From: CAVXZE01 sp963766175
GTDB taxonomy: Bacteria; Myxococcota_A; UBA9160; UBA6930
NCBI GenBank assembly: GCA_963766175.1
Contig: CAVXZE010000002.1
Span: 186,001-250,000, forward strand
Length of the DNA stretch: 64,000 bases
Reading direction: 5' to 3'
The position numbers were made by a program, and so were the translations under genes. Of this stretch, positions 26,248 through 35,250 are shown piece after piece. The notes under the pieces are model-generated. The model saw only the letters and a list, made by a program, of their open reading frames with translations. It searched no databases and was not told the origin of the DNA. The stretch's first letter is position 1. Each line of letters starts with the position of its first letter.

Positions 26248-27753
26248 ATGAGCGGAGAGGTTGCGGAGTCGGCCGGGCCCGCCTTGGCCGATCCCGGAGC
26301 GGGTGTTAGGCTCGGCGGCGTCTTGTCCGATAGCGCCCATTCACTTTTCGACGATCTCCCCGACGACATCCGCGCAGGCATCGCCGATCTCGGCTGGACC
26401 GAACCGATGCCGGTGCAGGAACGGGTCATCCCGCTGATGCGGAGGGGGGTGGACGTGATGGTCCAGGCCCGGACCGGCAGCGGCAAGACCGGCGCCTTCG
26501 GCATCCCCATCGTCGCCGAGACCGACACGGAGCTGGCCGCTCCCCAGGCCCTGGTGCTTGCCCCCACCCGGGAGCTGGCCAACCAGAGCGCCACCGAGAT
26601 CCGCATCGTCGGCAAACACCGGGGCGTGCGCTGCCTGCCGGTCTACGGAGGCGTCGGCTACACCGCCCAACTCGAAGGTCTGAAAGAGGGCGCCCACGTC
26701 ATCGTCGGAACTCCGGGCCGGATTCTGGATCACCTCGGCAGCGGCCGGATGAGCTTCCAGAGCGTCAAGACGGTGATCTTCGACGAGGCCGACGAGCTGC
26801 TCTCCCTGGGATTCTGGCCGGACATGCGCGAGATCCGCAGCTACCTGCCGGGCAAGCGCCAGGCCTGCCTGTTCTCGGCAACGCTTCCCGAGAGGGTGCT
26901 GGCGCTGGCGCGGGCCTTCCTTCACGAGCCCGAGTTCGTCTCCATGGTCGAGGGCCACGTCTCCCCGGAGGAGATCGAGCACTTCTTCTACGTCACGACG
27001 GCGAAGGAGAAGGAGGCGAATCTGCGCCAGATCATCGAGTACGAGGATCCCGAGAGCGCGATCATCTTCTGCAACACCAAGGACGATGTCCGATTCGTGA
27101 CGGCCTACCTGCAGCGTCACGGCTTCGACGCGGACCAGATCTCCGGAGACCTGGCTCAGGTCGCACGCGAGAAGGCGATGGCGCGGATCAAGGCCGGCGA
27201 GCTGCGCTTCCTGGTGGCGACCGACGTGGCCGCTCGGGGCATCGACATCAGCGATCTCAGCCACGTGATCAGCTATGCGGCACCGGAATCCGCCGAGGTC
27301 TACGTGCACCGCACCGGGCGCACCGGGCGGGTCGGCAAGGCGGGTGTGGCGATCTCCCTGATCTCGGGTCTCGACATCGGGAACTTCCGCAACCTGCAAA
27401 AGGTCAACAAGATCACCATCGAGGAGCGCGATCTCCCCAGCGACCAGGATCTGCTCGCCCGGGTGCGCGATCGCCTGGCGGTGAAGGTGGAGCAGGAGAT
27501 CCGGCACATCGCCCAGCGCGAGCGGGCCTGGAAGGTGGACCGGCTGATCCCGGTGGTCGAGGCGATGGCGGCCGACGCAGACGGACGCCGCGATCTGGCC
27601 GCCATCTGCGCCTCCTACCTGCGCGAGCATCGCCCGGAGACGACGATCCAAGACGAGCCCGAGAAGGCCGCGCGCGAGGCATCGAGGAGGCCCTCGAAGT
27701 CTTCGAGAAATGGAGGCGGAGGCGGTCGCCGTCGGAAGCGCCGGCGCCCCTAG
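26248..27753 (+). CDS. DEAD-box RNA helicase
   Basis: About 501 aa. Helicase motifs in order: Q-motif region WTEPMPVQERVIP, ARTGSGKT, PTRELA, GTPGR, DEAD, SAT, a C-terminal helicase half with VATDVAARGIDI and HRTGRTGR, and a basic Gly/Arg tail. It resembles DeaD/CsdA-type helicases that remodel RNA in ribosome assembly or decay. The start is uncertain: ATG 26248 is used here, but TTGGCC-N17-TAGGCT (26284-26312) places a promoter inside this region and favours TTG 26323, which would begin SDSAHSLFDDLP. The TAG stop is formed by the adjoining repeat. Confidence 0.9.
   Translation: MSGEVAESAGPALADPGAGVRLGGVLSDSAHSLFDDLPDDIRAGIADLGWTEPMPVQERVIPLMRRGVDVMVQARTGSGKTGAFGIPIVAETDTELAAPQALVLAPTRELANQSATEIRIVGKHRGVRCLPVYGGVGYTAQLEGLKEGAHVIVGTPGRILDHLGSGRMSFQSVKTVIFDEADELLSLGFWPDMREIRSYLPGKRQACLFSATLPERVLALARAFLHEPEFVSMVEGHVSPEEIEHFFYVTTAKEKEANLRQIIEYEDPESAIIFCNTKDDVRFVTAYLQRHGFDADQISGDLAQVAREKAMARIKAGELRFLVATDVAARGIDISDLSHVISYAAPESAEVYVHRTGRTGRVGKAGVAISLISGLDIGNFRNLQKVNKITIEERDLPSDQDLLARVRDRLAVKVEQEIRHIAQRERAWKVDRLIPVVEAMAADADGRRDLAAICASYLREHRPETTIQDEPEKAAREASRRPSKSSRNGGGGGRRRKRRRP
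26284..26312 (+). promoter_or_regulatory. putative promoter of DEAD-box gene
   Basis: TTGGCC (26284-26289), 17-bp spacer, TAGGCT (26307-26312). Transcription would start at about 26319-26323, right at the in-frame TTG 26323. If used, the preceding 25 codons are not translated. Confidence 0.45.
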
Positions 27754-27790
27754 CCTGCATTTCTCCCCAGCTCGCTACTGCGGCCGCCGA
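27750..27790 (+). repeat. repeat module, copy A (single arm)
   Basis: It begins CTAGCCTGCATTTC and runs through CCAGCTCGCT to GCGGCCGCCGA. Compared with the complement of the right arm at 50711-50751 it differs at only about three positions over 40 bp. It lies between the converging DEAD-box and HEAT genes; its CTAG boundary supplies the DEAD-box TAG stop codon. Confidence 0.75.
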
Positions 27791-27808
27791 GCCGACCGGG
27801 AGCCGGAC

Positions 27809-28837
27809 TCAGCGGAGGAAGTCGATGGCGTCCGCCGCGGCTTCGCGCACTTCCGGATCCGGGTGCCCGAGCAGGGGCTCCAGATCCGGGATCAGCGAAG
27901 GGTCCTGCGAATACTCGAGAGTGTCGATTGCAGCGAGCACCACCTCGGGCTCCGGATCGGCCAGGGCTGCGATCAGACTGCGCGCAGCGCCGATGGAATC
28001 GGCTCCGACCAGGCGGTAGGCGGCCGCGGCGCGAACTCCGGGATCGGGATCCTCCGCGAGGATCGTCTGGAGACGGACCGAACCCTCGCCATCGGGCCGG
28101 ATCCACCCCACCGCCCGGCTGCGCACCTCCGGATCCCGGTCCTCGAGCAACTCCTCGGGATTCTCCGGCGCCTCTGGGGGATCCGGTCGTCGGACTTTGC
28201 GCCGCTCGGCGCGGCGCTCGGCATTGCGCTCAGCCGCCTCCTTCCGGCGTTCGCGAAGAAGAGCCAGCCGTTCGCGTTTCTCCCGCTGCTCCGGCGTGAG
28301 CTCTGCATCGGGCTTCCCGAACCCCATGCGCTCGCGGAACCGGGATCGAGCCTCCCGTCTCCGGCCCGCCCGCCTCGAGAGCTGCTCGCTGGCGCCAACC
28401 CGGACCAGGGTGAGGCGTGGCGCGCCCGCCTCGGGATCCGGCTCGTAGATGAGCGCGTGGGGAACGTCGCTCAGGAGCGTCCCCACGGCGTCGGCCAGGC
28501 GAACCGCAACCAGGTCGGTGCTGATCTCCTTCGGCTCGATCGGCGCCGCAACCACCTCGAAGCCGGCCTGCTCTCCGAGCCTCTGCAGTAGTCGCACTCG
28601 GGGCGCCTGACGCGCTCGGAGATTGACGCGATCCCCTGCGATCTCGATCGCCGCCCCTTCGAGACCAGGCGAGACGGGCTCGCTCAGGAGGGCTGAATCC
28701 TCCAGGCGAGGAGTGCTCGCCGGCGACCGCTCGGTCCCGGGGATCAGGCCCGAAAGCCGGTCACAGGCGAGCAGAAGTGCGGCGGCGACGCTGAGGGTCA
28801 CGAGACCGCAACACAGCTTTGTTCCGCGAAACCTCAC
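27809..28837 (-). CDS. HEAT-repeat lipoprotein
   Basis: 342 aa from the GTG at 28837, chosen because GGAG lies 6 nt upstream and it gives a clean lipoprotein signal: a hydrophobic helix ending LLLAC with Cys25. Residues 60-150 resemble a small secretin/STN-like or unknown domain (VNLRARQAPRVRLLQRLGEQAG). Residues 165-225 are highly charged Arg/Glu. The C-terminal 110 residues are HEAT-like repeats (DPEVRSRAVGWI, DPGVRAAAAYRL, DPEVREAAADAI), a protein-binding scaffold. A longer start at 28903 is possible but spoils the signal peptide. Confidence 0.75.
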   Translation of the reverse strand: MRFRGTKLCCGLVTLSVAAALLLACDRLSGLIPGTERSPASTPRLEDSALLSEPVSPGLEGAAIEIAGDRVNLRARQAPRVRLLQRLGEQAGFEVVAAPIEPKEISTDLVAVRLADAVGTLLSDVPHALIYEPDPEAGAPRLTLVRVGASEQLSRRAGRRREARSRFRERMGFGKPDAELTPEQREKRERLALLRERRKEAAERNAERRAERRKVRRPDPPEAPENPEELLEDRDPEVRSRAVGWIRPDGEGSVRLQTILAEDPDPGVRAAAAYRLVGADSIGAARSLIAALADPEPEVVLAAIDTLEYSQDPSLIPDLEPLLGHPDPEVREAAADAIDFLR

Positions 28838-28918
28838 ACTTCGCTCCGGCCCGAGCGCCGCGACGTCCTGGGCATCGGACCCAAGATGGGTGACTCGATC
28901 CACTCTCGGGCCGGATTC

Positions 28919-29587
28919 CTAGTAGTTGACACCCCAGTAGGCGGGAAGCTCGCCCTTCCCCTTCAGCCCGCCGACGACCTGCTTGAAGAGCTTCTGGTCG
29001 TCCTTGGAGAGCCAATAGAGAGCCTTGGGATTGCAGCTGGCCTTCCAGCTGGCGGTTTCGGGAAGGCCGTCCCGGTTCTTGTCCTTGGTGGTGATGCTGC
29101 CGTTGCATCCCGTGATGGGCAGCGCCGGGGCCCCGATCCACTGCATCGGGTAGCTGTAGGGAAAAGCTCCGAAGTAGGTATAGAGCGAGGTGACCGGCGA
29201 ATAGCTGGGAGCACCGGTGGAGAAGCCTCCACCTGGACTCGAGAGCCAGAAAGCGAACTGCGCGAAGTCGGACTGCTTCATCTGCCAGCTGCCCGCACCC
29301 TGGCGCTTGATGTCATCGGCCTCGTAGAGATCGAACACGATGAGTCCCGAGTTACCATTCTTGGTAAGGCCCCAGTGGTATCCATTGAAACGCGGGTACA
29401 GCGTGCCGGAACCGCCGTTCATGGCCGCCACGACGACCGAGAAGCCGCTCTTCGTGGAGTTTGTGAAGACGGCGTTCACCACGTCCGCGAGCTCCGGATT
29501 GTCGAAGGGCTGGGCCCGGACGTTCCCGCCGATCATCAAGAGGGCAGTCGCCACCGTCACCGCCAGTGCCACTCGCGCGCGTCCCAC
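28919..29587 (-). CDS. secreted protein of unknown function
   Basis: 222 aa. A signal peptide is likely (residues 1-25, ending GGNVRAQ). The mature part is rich in Trp, Tyr, Asn and Gly (TLYPRFNGYHWGLTKNG; SYSPVTSLYTYFGAFPYSYP) and has one Cys pair (GCNGSI and ASCNPK) around DKNRDGLPE, an Asp-rich loop that could bind calcium. I do not recognise the family. GTG 29587 with GGAGG 8 nt upstream. Composition differs from the Ala/Arg/Leu-rich neighbours, which may reflect extracellular life or recent acquisition. Confidence 0.65.
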   Translation of the reverse strand: MGRARVALAVTVATALLMIGGNVRAQPFDNPELADVVNAVFTNSTKSGFSVVVAAMNGGSGTLYPRFNGYHWGLTKNGNSGLIVFDLYEADDIKRQGAGSWQMKQSDFAQFAFWLSSPGGGFSTGAPSYSPVTSLYTYFGAFPYSYPMQWIGAPALPITGCNGSITTKDKNRDGLPETASWKASCNPKALYWLSKDDQKLFKQVVGGLKGKGELPAYWGVNY

Positions 29588-29646
29588 GCCGTACTCCTCC
29601 CCCTGGCTACCTCTCTCGATACCCTAGCTTCGCGCCGAGTGATCGG

Positions 29647-32106
29647 TCAACGAGTTTCCCGCCGCGGCACTGGCGATCGCTCTTGCGCTCCGGCGCGGAT
29701 GGCGCGCTCGGAATGCTCGCCGGCGCGAGGGTCGCCCCGCCCGGCGTAGATTCGCGCCAGGTGGAAATGAGCCTTGGCGTAGTCGGGCCGCAGCTCGACC
29801 GCCCGAAGCAGGTGGTCCTCGGCCTCCGGATCCCTCTCCGTGGCGAGCTCGACCAGTGCCAGGTTCAGGTAGGTTTCGGGAAGCGTGGTATCGATGGAGA
29901 GCGCCCGGCGATAGTCGGCCTCGGCTTCGGCGAGCCGATGCGAGCGGTGATGGACCAGGCCGCGCTCGACGAAGAAGGCGGGGTCGCTCGCATCGATCGA
30001 GATCAGCATCTCAGACTGGGCGAGCGCCTCGTCCAGCCTGCCGAGCCTCCGGTAGATCTTCGCCAGGGCAAAGCGGGATGCCTGAGCGGTGGGGCGCTCC
30101 GCCAGGACCGATTCGTGAAGGGCCGCGGCCCGATCGAGGTCGCCGTCTTCCAGCAGGATCTCCGCGAGCAGCGCCCGATGTTGCAGTGGCGGGCGCTCCG
30201 CGGCCTCGAGAGCCTCCGCAGCCTCGGACCGCCGGTTCTCCGAGAGCAGCAGCCCGGCCAGCAGGAGCCGCGTCTCGACCAGGCGCTCCGCCTGGGGGGC
30301 CTCGGCCAGGGCCTGGCGCAGGCGCGGGATCTCCGGCGCGGGTCCGGTCTGGACCGCTCGGATGCGCGAGGCGAGGGCCAGGGCGGCGTCGTGGTGGGGC
30401 TCCTCTTCGAGCAGGGCCCGCGCGGCGTCGGCCGCCTCCTCGAACCGACCCAGGCGAAACAGGATCCGGGCCCGCATCACCCGAGACGAGAGACGGGCGA
30501 CCGGTTTCTCTCCGGCCATCTGCTCCAGGAGACCCAAGGCTTCGTCGAGCCTGCCCGCCGCGAAGAGCGCTCCAATCAGACCGGACCTCGCCTCGTCGGT
30601 GCCACTCTCCTCGAACAGCGTGCGCCGGAGACCGATCGCCTCGTCGAATCGGCCGAGCTCCTGGTAGAGGGCGGCCAGATGGCGCGCCGCAAGGCTGCCG
30701 ACGGTGCGGCTCTCGCGAAGGATCTCGAGGGCCATGACGGCATCGCTCACACGGCCGGCAATGGCGAGACCGCGGGCCTGCTCGACCAGTGTGAACGCGC
30801 CGACCACACGGCGAGGATCCGGTCGCTCGTCGGCCTCGAAGTGCTGCGGCTGGCTCACGTAGCCGAGGGCCGCGAGCTGCTCCGCGAGCTCGGGAGAGAG
30901 CTCTGCAGAAGGCGCGGCCGGCGTCTCGCCGCCCGTCAGCGCGCCGTGGAGACGCTCCATCCGCGCCACCGTCTCGGGAAGCTCGTCGGCGCGGTTGCGC
31001 AGCTCCCCCGGATCCTCGCGGACCTCGTAGAGCTCTACGGGCTTCGGCTCTGCCGTGTACTTGAAGCGCGAGGTGCGAATCCCTTCGATGGGCTGCCAGC
31101 CGAGCCCAAAGGAGGGACCGTGGCTCTCGAAGTAGCCGACGACCTCCTGCGCATCGTCGCCGGCGAGGCGTTCCTGGAGGGGTATGCCGGAGCTGGCGGC
31201 CAGGGCCGGCTCGCCTACAGCCGCCAGGATCGTCGGCGCCACGTCGATCGTGCGCGCGAGGGAGCTGGACCGGATTCCGGCCGGGAAGCCTGGACCGGCT
31301 GCAATGAGCGGAACGTGCAGCGTCGAGTCGTAGGCGAGCAGTCCGTGGGTGAACTCACCGTGCTGGCCGAGGCTCTCACCGTGATCGCCCACCACCACGG
31401 TCAGCGTCTCGCGCTCCGCTGCAGCCCTGCGCACGCCTTCCAGCAGCCGCCCCAGCTGTGCGTCCACGTAGGCGAGCTCCCCCGCGTAGGGATCCCCGAT
31501 CTCCTCGAAGGGAGGGGGGGGGCGCCGCGGCGTATGGACATCGTAGTAGTGGACCCAGAGGAAGAATGGTCGGCTGCGCTCCCGATCCAGCCAGGCGAGG
31601 GCGAGGTCCGTCACCACTGCCCCACGCCGGCTCGGTACGGCGAGCTGGAGGGGGTTTCGGGAGAGCGTGACGCCGTCGTCGTAGAGGTGGAAGCCGCGAT
31701 CGAGACCGAAGGAGGAATCGAGCACCGCCGCGGCCACGAAGGCCGCGGTGTCGTAGCCGCGGGCGGCGAGACGCTCGGGGAGCGTCTCCAGGGACTCCGG
31801 GACCAGGAAGCGGTTGTTGTCGTGAACCCCGTGGAGATTCGGATCGACCCCGCTCAGGATGGTGGTGTGAGACGGCAGAGTGAGGGAAACGCTCGCGTAG
31901 GCCTGCTCGAAGAGGACGCCACTCGCCGCCAGGGAATCGAGAACCGGTGTGCGGGCCGTCTCGTCCCCCATGACGCCCAGCCGATCGGCGCGGGTGGTGT
32001 CGAGGGTGACGAGCAGGAGGTTGGGATCGCCGGGAAGCTCGGCCCGGCCGCACGCCCAGGACGCGAAGGCGGCCAGAATACACGGCGCGATCCACCGACG
32101 ATTCAT
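29647..32106 (-). CDS. alkaline-phosphatase-superfamily 'sulfatase' with TPR repeats, lipoprotein
   Basis: 819 aa. Signal-like N-terminus with a lipobox-type ASWAC (Cys19). Residues 28-400 are a sulfatase-fold hydrolase: LLVTLDTTRADRLG (Asp36), LTLPSHTTILSG and GDHGESLGQHGE. The active-site position that holds formylglycine Cys/Ser in true sulfatases (C-x-P-x-R) is Thr76 in TLPSH, as in Thr-nucleophile phospho-/phosphonate-transferring relatives, so sulfate ester cleavage is doubtful. The C-terminal 400 residues are TPR-like helices. Start ATG 32106. Last gene of the larE-headed unit, 19 bp after its paralogue. Confidence 0.85.
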   Translation of the reverse strand: MNRRWIAPCILAAFASWACGRAELPGDPNLLLVTLDTTRADRLGVMGDETARTPVLDSLAASGVLFEQAYASVSLTLPSHTTILSGVDPNLHGVHDNNRFLVPESLETLPERLAARGYDTAAFVAAAVLDSSFGLDRGFHLYDDGVTLSRNPLQLAVPSRRGAVVTDLALAWLDRERSRPFFLWVHYYDVHTPRRPPPPFEEIGDPYAGELAYVDAQLGRLLEGVRRAAAERETLTVVVGDHGESLGQHGEFTHGLLAYDSTLHVPLIAAGPGFPAGIRSSSLARTIDVAPTILAAVGEPALAASSGIPLQERLAGDDAQEVVGYFESHGPSFGLGWQPIEGIRTSRFKYTAEPKPVELYEVREDPGELRNRADELPETVARMERLHGALTGGETPAAPSAELSPELAEQLAALGYVSQPQHFEADERPDPRRVVGAFTLVEQARGLAIAGRVSDAVMALEILRESRTVGSLAARHLAALYQELGRFDEAIGLRRTLFEESGTDEARSGLIGALFAAGRLDEALGLLEQMAGEKPVARLSSRVMRARILFRLGRFEEAADAARALLEEEPHHDAALALASRIRAVQTGPAPEIPRLRQALAEAPQAERLVETRLLLAGLLLSENRRSEAAEALEAAERPPLQHRALLAEILLEDGDLDRAAALHESVLAERPTAQASRFALAKIYRRLGRLDEALAQSEMLISIDASDPAFFVERGLVHHRSHRLAEAEADYRRALSIDTTLPETYLNLALVELATERDPEAEDHLLRAVELRPDYAKAHFHLARIYAGRGDPRAGEHSERAIRAGAQERSPVPRRETR

Positions 32107-32125
32107 GGCAGCTTCCCGCGGCGGC

Positions 32126-34375
32126 TCACCTCTCGACCTCCGTCTCGCTCTCCGCTCCGCCCGGGCCGTCGAGCGATTCCAGGGTGCGCCGGGCGCGGCC
32201 CGCCCAGGCGGCGCCGGGATGTCCCTGCAATGCGGTGCGCAGCGCCTCCTCGGCGCCATCCGCATCACCGGCCTGGGCCAGAATCAGACCGAGACGGGCG
32301 CGGTCCTGAAAGCGGCCGGGATCGAGCTCGAGCGCGCGTTCCAGCGCAGCCAGCGCGATCTCGGGATGCCCGAGCTGGTGGGCGCCCCAGCCGAGGTTGG
32401 ACTGGATCTGCGGGCTCTCCGCGGATGCGGCGGCTGCGGATTCGAGCAGATCCCGTGCCTCTTCCCCCTGCTCCGGTTGTCCCCACACGGCCAGGTAGTA
32501 GCCGAGCCAGCTCTCGAGCAGCGGATCCTCCGGCGCCTCCGTCAGCAGCGCCCGCAGCTCCTCCTCTCCTTCCTCGAGCGGAGCCACGTCCACCACCAGG
32601 GCAGCGCGCTGGTGGAGTCGCGAGTTCTCACTCCCCGGCATGGAGAAGGCGGCGTCGACGCCAGCGCGGGCCTCTTCGACTCGGCCCAGACGCATCAGGG
32701 CGCGGGCGCGCAGGAACTCGACGGCCGGGGCACCGGCCGAGAGCGCTTCGAGGCTGTCGAGGGCCCGCTCCGGTGCGCCATCGGAAAGCGCCACCCGCGC
32801 CAGGGCGAGGTGAGCTTCCCGGGAGCCGGTCAGCTCGATGTACTCGCGGTAGGCGGCCTCGGCCGCGTCGTACCGCCCCAGCACCTCGTAGAGAGGCGCC
32901 AGGGTGCGAAGCACCACGGTCTTCACCGAGCGGCTGTGCTTGAGGGTCTCCAGGGTTTCGATCGCCCTCTCCCAGCTCCCGGCCTGCGCCAAGGCCCGCG
33001 CGCCCTCGATCCAGTACCACACGCTCACCAGCGGCCGGGGGTCGGGCGCCATCCCGACGGGGCGTTTCTTGGGCGCCGCGACGTAGCCGAGGGCGGCCAG
33101 GCGCTCTTCCTCCTCCGGGGCGAGGTTGGCGATCGCGGTGGGGCGCGCCGAGCCAGCGAAAGTCCGCTGGACCTCGCCATAGACCTCCTCCATCCGCTGG
33201 TGAGCCTCCGGTTCGACGCCGATGCGGTTCTGCAGCTCCCGCGGATCGGCGAGGACGTCGTAGAGCTCCTGGGGCTCAGGTGAGGCGGTGAACTTCCAGC
33301 GACGGGTGCGAACACCTTGGATCTCTGCCCAGCCGAGCTCGAAGTGGGGACCGCGGCTCTCGAAATAGCCGAAGACCGCGTCGTCGTCCCCGTCGTGCGT
33401 TCCCCGGCGCGCCGCCTGGACGAGGTCCCTTCCCGGCAGACCCTCGGGCACCGGAAGCCCGACGAGGCGCAGCACCGTCGGGACGATGTCCGCGTGACGC
33501 GCCAGCACGCCACTGCGCACTCCCCGGGGAACGCCCGGACCTGCGAGAACCAGCGGAACGTGCAAGGTGGCGTCGTAGGCGAGCACCCCATGGGTGGGCT
33601 CGCCGTGCTCGCCGAAGGCCTCGCCGTGATCGGAGGTGAAGACGACGAGCGTGTCGCGCTCTCCGGCGGCGCGCTCGACGCCCTCGAGGAGTCGCGCCAG
33701 CTGGGCGTCGGCGTAGGCGATCTCCGCGGCATAGGGATCGCGAAGCGCCTCGAAGGACGGCCGCACCTGGTGGGGAAGGTGTGGATCGTAGTAGTGGGCC
33801 CAGAGCAGGAAAGGCCGGGCGAAATCGCGCTTCTCGAGCCAGGCAAGCGCCTCGTCCGTCACCTCCTCGCCGGGGCGGCTCGGCACGCTGAAATCGAGGA
33901 GATCACCCGTGGCAAGAGTGTCGTCGCCGTAGACGTCGAAGCCCTGTTCGAGACGGAACCGCGAGTCGAGAACGAAGGCCGACACGAAGGCGGCCGTCTC
34001 GAAGCCCGCGGCAGCCAGGCGCTCGGCGAGCGTCTCTAGGCTCTCGGGCACCTGGAAGCGCCCGTTGTTATGGACGCCGTGGGAGAGCGGCGGCACTCCG
34101 CTCATGATCGTCGTGTGGGAGGGAAGCGTGAGAGCGACCGCCGCGTAGGCGTGATCGAAGGCGAGGCCACGGGCGGCGAGGCCGTCCACCGTCGGCGTTC
34201 TCGCGCTGGAATCCCCGGTGAACCCGAGGCGGTCGTAGCGCGTGGTGTCGAAGGTCACGATCACCACGTGGGGAGGCGGGGCGGCGCCGCAGGCGCCGAG
34301 CAGGAGAGCCAGAACCCCCAGACTCCCGGACGCGCGGGCGATGATGGATGCCCCGCCAGGTCCGCTTCGGGTCAC
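32126..34375 (-). CDS. paralogous alkaline-phosphatase-superfamily TPR lipoprotein
   Basis: 749 aa, the same architecture as the downstream gene: lipobox LLLGAC (Cys29), IVTFDTTRYDRLG (Asp43), Thr83 in LTLPSHTTIMSG, a metal-site block TSDHGEAFGEHGE, then TPR-like repeats from about residue 420. The gene pair looks like a tandem duplication that has diverged. GTG start at 34375 overlaps the preceding stop as GTGA. Likely anchored in an envelope membrane facing the periplasm. Confidence 0.85.
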   Translation of the reverse strand: MTRSGPGGASIIARASGSLGVLALLLGACGAAPPPHVVIVTFDTTRYDRLGFTGDSSARTPTVDGLAARGLAFDHAYAAVALTLPSHTTIMSGVPPLSHGVHNNGRFQVPESLETLAERLAAAGFETAAFVSAFVLDSRFRLEQGFDVYGDDTLATGDLLDFSVPSRPGEEVTDEALAWLEKRDFARPFLLWAHYYDPHLPHQVRPSFEALRDPYAAEIAYADAQLARLLEGVERAAGERDTLVVFTSDHGEAFGEHGEPTHGVLAYDATLHVPLVLAGPGVPRGVRSGVLARHADIVPTVLRLVGLPVPEGLPGRDLVQAARRGTHDGDDDAVFGYFESRGPHFELGWAEIQGVRTRRWKFTASPEPQELYDVLADPRELQNRIGVEPEAHQRMEEVYGEVQRTFAGSARPTAIANLAPEEEERLAALGYVAAPKKRPVGMAPDPRPLVSVWYWIEGARALAQAGSWERAIETLETLKHSRSVKTVVLRTLAPLYEVLGRYDAAEAAYREYIELTGSREAHLALARVALSDGAPERALDSLEALSAGAPAVEFLRARALMRLGRVEEARAGVDAAFSMPGSENSRLHQRAALVVDVAPLEEGEEELRALLTEAPEDPLLESWLGYYLAVWGQPEQGEEARDLLESAAAASAESPQIQSNLGWGAHQLGHPEIALAALERALELDPGRFQDRARLGLILAQAGDADGAEEALRTALQGHPGAAWAGRARRTLESLDGPGGAESETEVER

Positions 34376-35250
34376 CCGAAGATCCGCTCCGGATCCGCCG
34401 GGTCCAACACGAAGACGCAGCCGGTGGGGGTGGCGAGAATCCGACGCAGGACTGCGGCGTCGAGGGGCTCGCTGGCTCGGTAGGCCTTCTCGATCGAGGC
34501 GACGCGGGCCGAAGCGCCGGCGCCGAGCAGAAAGCCGTCCGTGTCGCGGTGGACCTGGCGCAGCTCGCCTTCCAGATCGACGCGCGCCAGCTCCCCTCTG
34601 GCGTCGGCGAGCAGAATGGACGCGTTCCCTCCGGCCGGCCGTCGCTCGCACCACTCGAGCGCCTTGTCGACGCCATCGAAGCGCTGGAGACAGTCCTGCA
34701 CCAGGAGCGCCGCCGGTGCGGCGCAGGTGGAGAGCGACCCAGAGGAGGACGCCACCCCGCTCGCCGCAACCGCAAGGCCGTGCTGGTTCACGCCGGCGAG
34801 AGCGGGAACCCGCCACGGAACCCCGATCTCGAGGGAGTGGTAGCCGTTCTCGGGCTGACTGCGGCGCACGAAGAGCGGCGCTTCTCGCTCGGTGGAGAGC
34901 GCGATCCAGACACCCGAGCCGGAACCTTCGGCTCGAACACCCACCACCATCTCCCATCCCCCGCGGTGCTCGTCTGCCAGCAACGCCGCCAGGTCTGCGC
35001 TCGAAACCCGCGCCCCGCACGCGATCCCTTCGGCGCGTTCGGCCATGTGTGGATAGAAGCGAGCCGCGTCGCGCGCGACTCGAGAGGCCTCCGGGCCGCA
35101 GCCCACCAGCGACGAAAGCAGGCGGCGGTTCCCCTTCCCTCGCAGGCGGCGCTCGACTTCCGCGCGGATCACCTCCCGAAAGTGCAAGCCCTGGCCGAGA
35201 CCGAGATCGCGAGGAGCCCCGCTGCAGACCAGGGCGGGCCGCGGGCTCAT
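34372..35250 (-). CDS. C45/acyl-transferase (AAT)-like Ntn-hydrolase homologue, nucleophile apparently missing
   Basis: 292 aa. The block YPHMAERAEGIACGARVSSADL (residues 66-87) and the later VPALAGVNQHGLAVAASG match the acyl-CoA:6-aminopenicillanate acyltransferase/C45 family. The nucleophilic Cys expected at the start of the catalytic domain is replaced by ADEHRGGWEMVVG (residues 92-104), with no Cys, Ser or Thr at that point. It may be inactive or use another residue. It overlaps larE by 4 bp and the next gene by GTGA, so it belongs to the same operon. Confidence 0.65.
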   Translation of the reverse strand: MSPRPALVCSGAPRDLGLGQGLHFREVIRAEVERRLRGKGNRRLLSSLVGCGPEASRVARDAARFYPHMAERAEGIACGARVSSADLAALLADEHRGGWEMVVGVRAEGSGSGVWIALSTEREAPLFVRRSQPENGYHSLEIGVPWRVPALAGVNQHGLAVAASGVASSSGSLSTCAAPAALLVQDCLQRFDGVDKALEWCERRPAGGNASILLADARGELARVDLEGELRQVHRDTDGFLLGAGASARVASIEKAYRASEPLDAAVLRRILATPTGCVFVLDPADPERIFG

